Shown in pieces: positions 63,634 to 64,000 of a stretch of 64,000 nt of DNA. Source of the DNA: Setophaga petechia (taxonomy: Eukaryota > Chordata > Aves > Passeriformes > Parulidae); assembly GCA_024362935.1 (NCBI GenBank), contig JANCRA010000001.1:58618930-58682929 (forward strand), in the 5' to 3' direction. A program made the position numbers and the translations under genes. Position 1 is the stretch's first letter, and every line of letters begins with the position of its first letter. The notes below the pieces were generated by a model, which saw nothing but the letters and a program-made list of their open reading frames with translations, made no database searches and was not told the DNA's origin.

Positions 63634-63832
63634 TTAGTAAACATCATAAAACCACAAAATGGTTTTGGGTGGAAGGAGCCTTGAAGACCATCCAGTTCCA
63701 ATTCCCTGCCATGGACAGTGACACTCCCTCTTGCCCTGTCACTCCATGCTCTCATCCCAAGTCCCTTTTCTCCCCTCTTGAAGCCCTTGTAGGTGCTGGA
63801 AGGTCTCCCTGCAGACTTAAATCCTATATCAC
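63634..63832 (-). mobile_element. CR1 LINE 3'-end fragment, minus strand
   Basis: The segment reads as the reverse complement of a CR1 tail: an ACAAAATGGTTTTGGGTGGAA terminus, GACCATCCAGTTCCAATTCC, CTGCCATGGACAGTGACAC, then CTTGCCCTGTCACTCCATGC and AGGTGCTGGAAGGTCTCCCT. The ACACTCC-type block and the following region fit a CR1 subtype different from those near AREG. It is 5'-truncated and non-coding. Confidence 0.85.
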
Positions 63833-64000
63833 TAGGAGGAATAGTTATTAAAATCAGTAATTGGATTATTATAGTCTCAACAACATGAATTATACTTGTG
63901 CATGGAGCACCAGTGTCATATTTACATACAAATGAATTTATGTTGTTTATATAGTGTTGTTATTTACTGTGAGCAGTGATAATTGCTAGGCTGGGCTGAA
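63833..64000. other. AT-rich window edge
   Basis: AT-rich sequence with no recognisable feature. Confidence 0.5.

Overview
This is a vertebrate nuclear window, almost certainly avian. The interspersed repeats are CR1 LINE fragments, there are no recognisable Alu, B1 or L1 elements, and the two genes I can read are well-conserved EGF-family growth factors with compact introns. The species cannot be fixed from the sequence. The low CR1 density and a pair of LTR-like repeats would fit a songbird, but that is a guess.

Layout. 1-16.3 kb: intergenic DNA upstream of EREG, with one diverged CR1 tail, one LTR-like repeat, and two motif-rich stretches that look like candidate enhancers. 16.3-24.6 kb: epiregulin (EREG), plus strand, five coding exons, CpG-rich promoter with a TATA-like box, and an AU-rich 3' UTR. 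24.6-37.6 kb: EREG-AREG intergenic DNA, opening with an internally deleted CR1 copy directly after the EREG poly(A) signal. 37.6-45.9 kb: amphiregulin (AREG), plus strand, five coding exons plus a 3'-UTR exon, with a CpG island promoter carrying a CRE-like site, GC boxes and a TATA-like box; a CR1 tail abuts the promoter. 45.9-64 kb: intergenic DNA with a second LTR-like copy and a minus-strand CR1 tail near the end.

Both genes encode type I membrane precursors of EGF receptor ligands: signal peptide, short ectodomain, one six-cysteine EGF module next to the membrane, one transmembrane helix and a short cytoplasmic tail. The mature ligand is normally released by ADAM17-type shedding. They share intron positions and phases, including the phase-2 intron between EGF cysteines 4 and 5, as expected of tandem paralogues. 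In other vertebrates the order is EPGN-EREG-AREG-BTC. I recognised no EPGN or BTC exon here, so they probably lie outside the window.

Most other open reading frames in the window are short, lack splice context and resemble no family I know; I treat them as chance. I did not find a convincing undescribed system. The most notable points are a perfect 42-bp tandem duplication over the EREG stop codon, a 33-codon upstream ORF whose stop overlaps the AREG start codon, a CR1 tail fused to the AREG promoter, and several candidate regulatory clusters.
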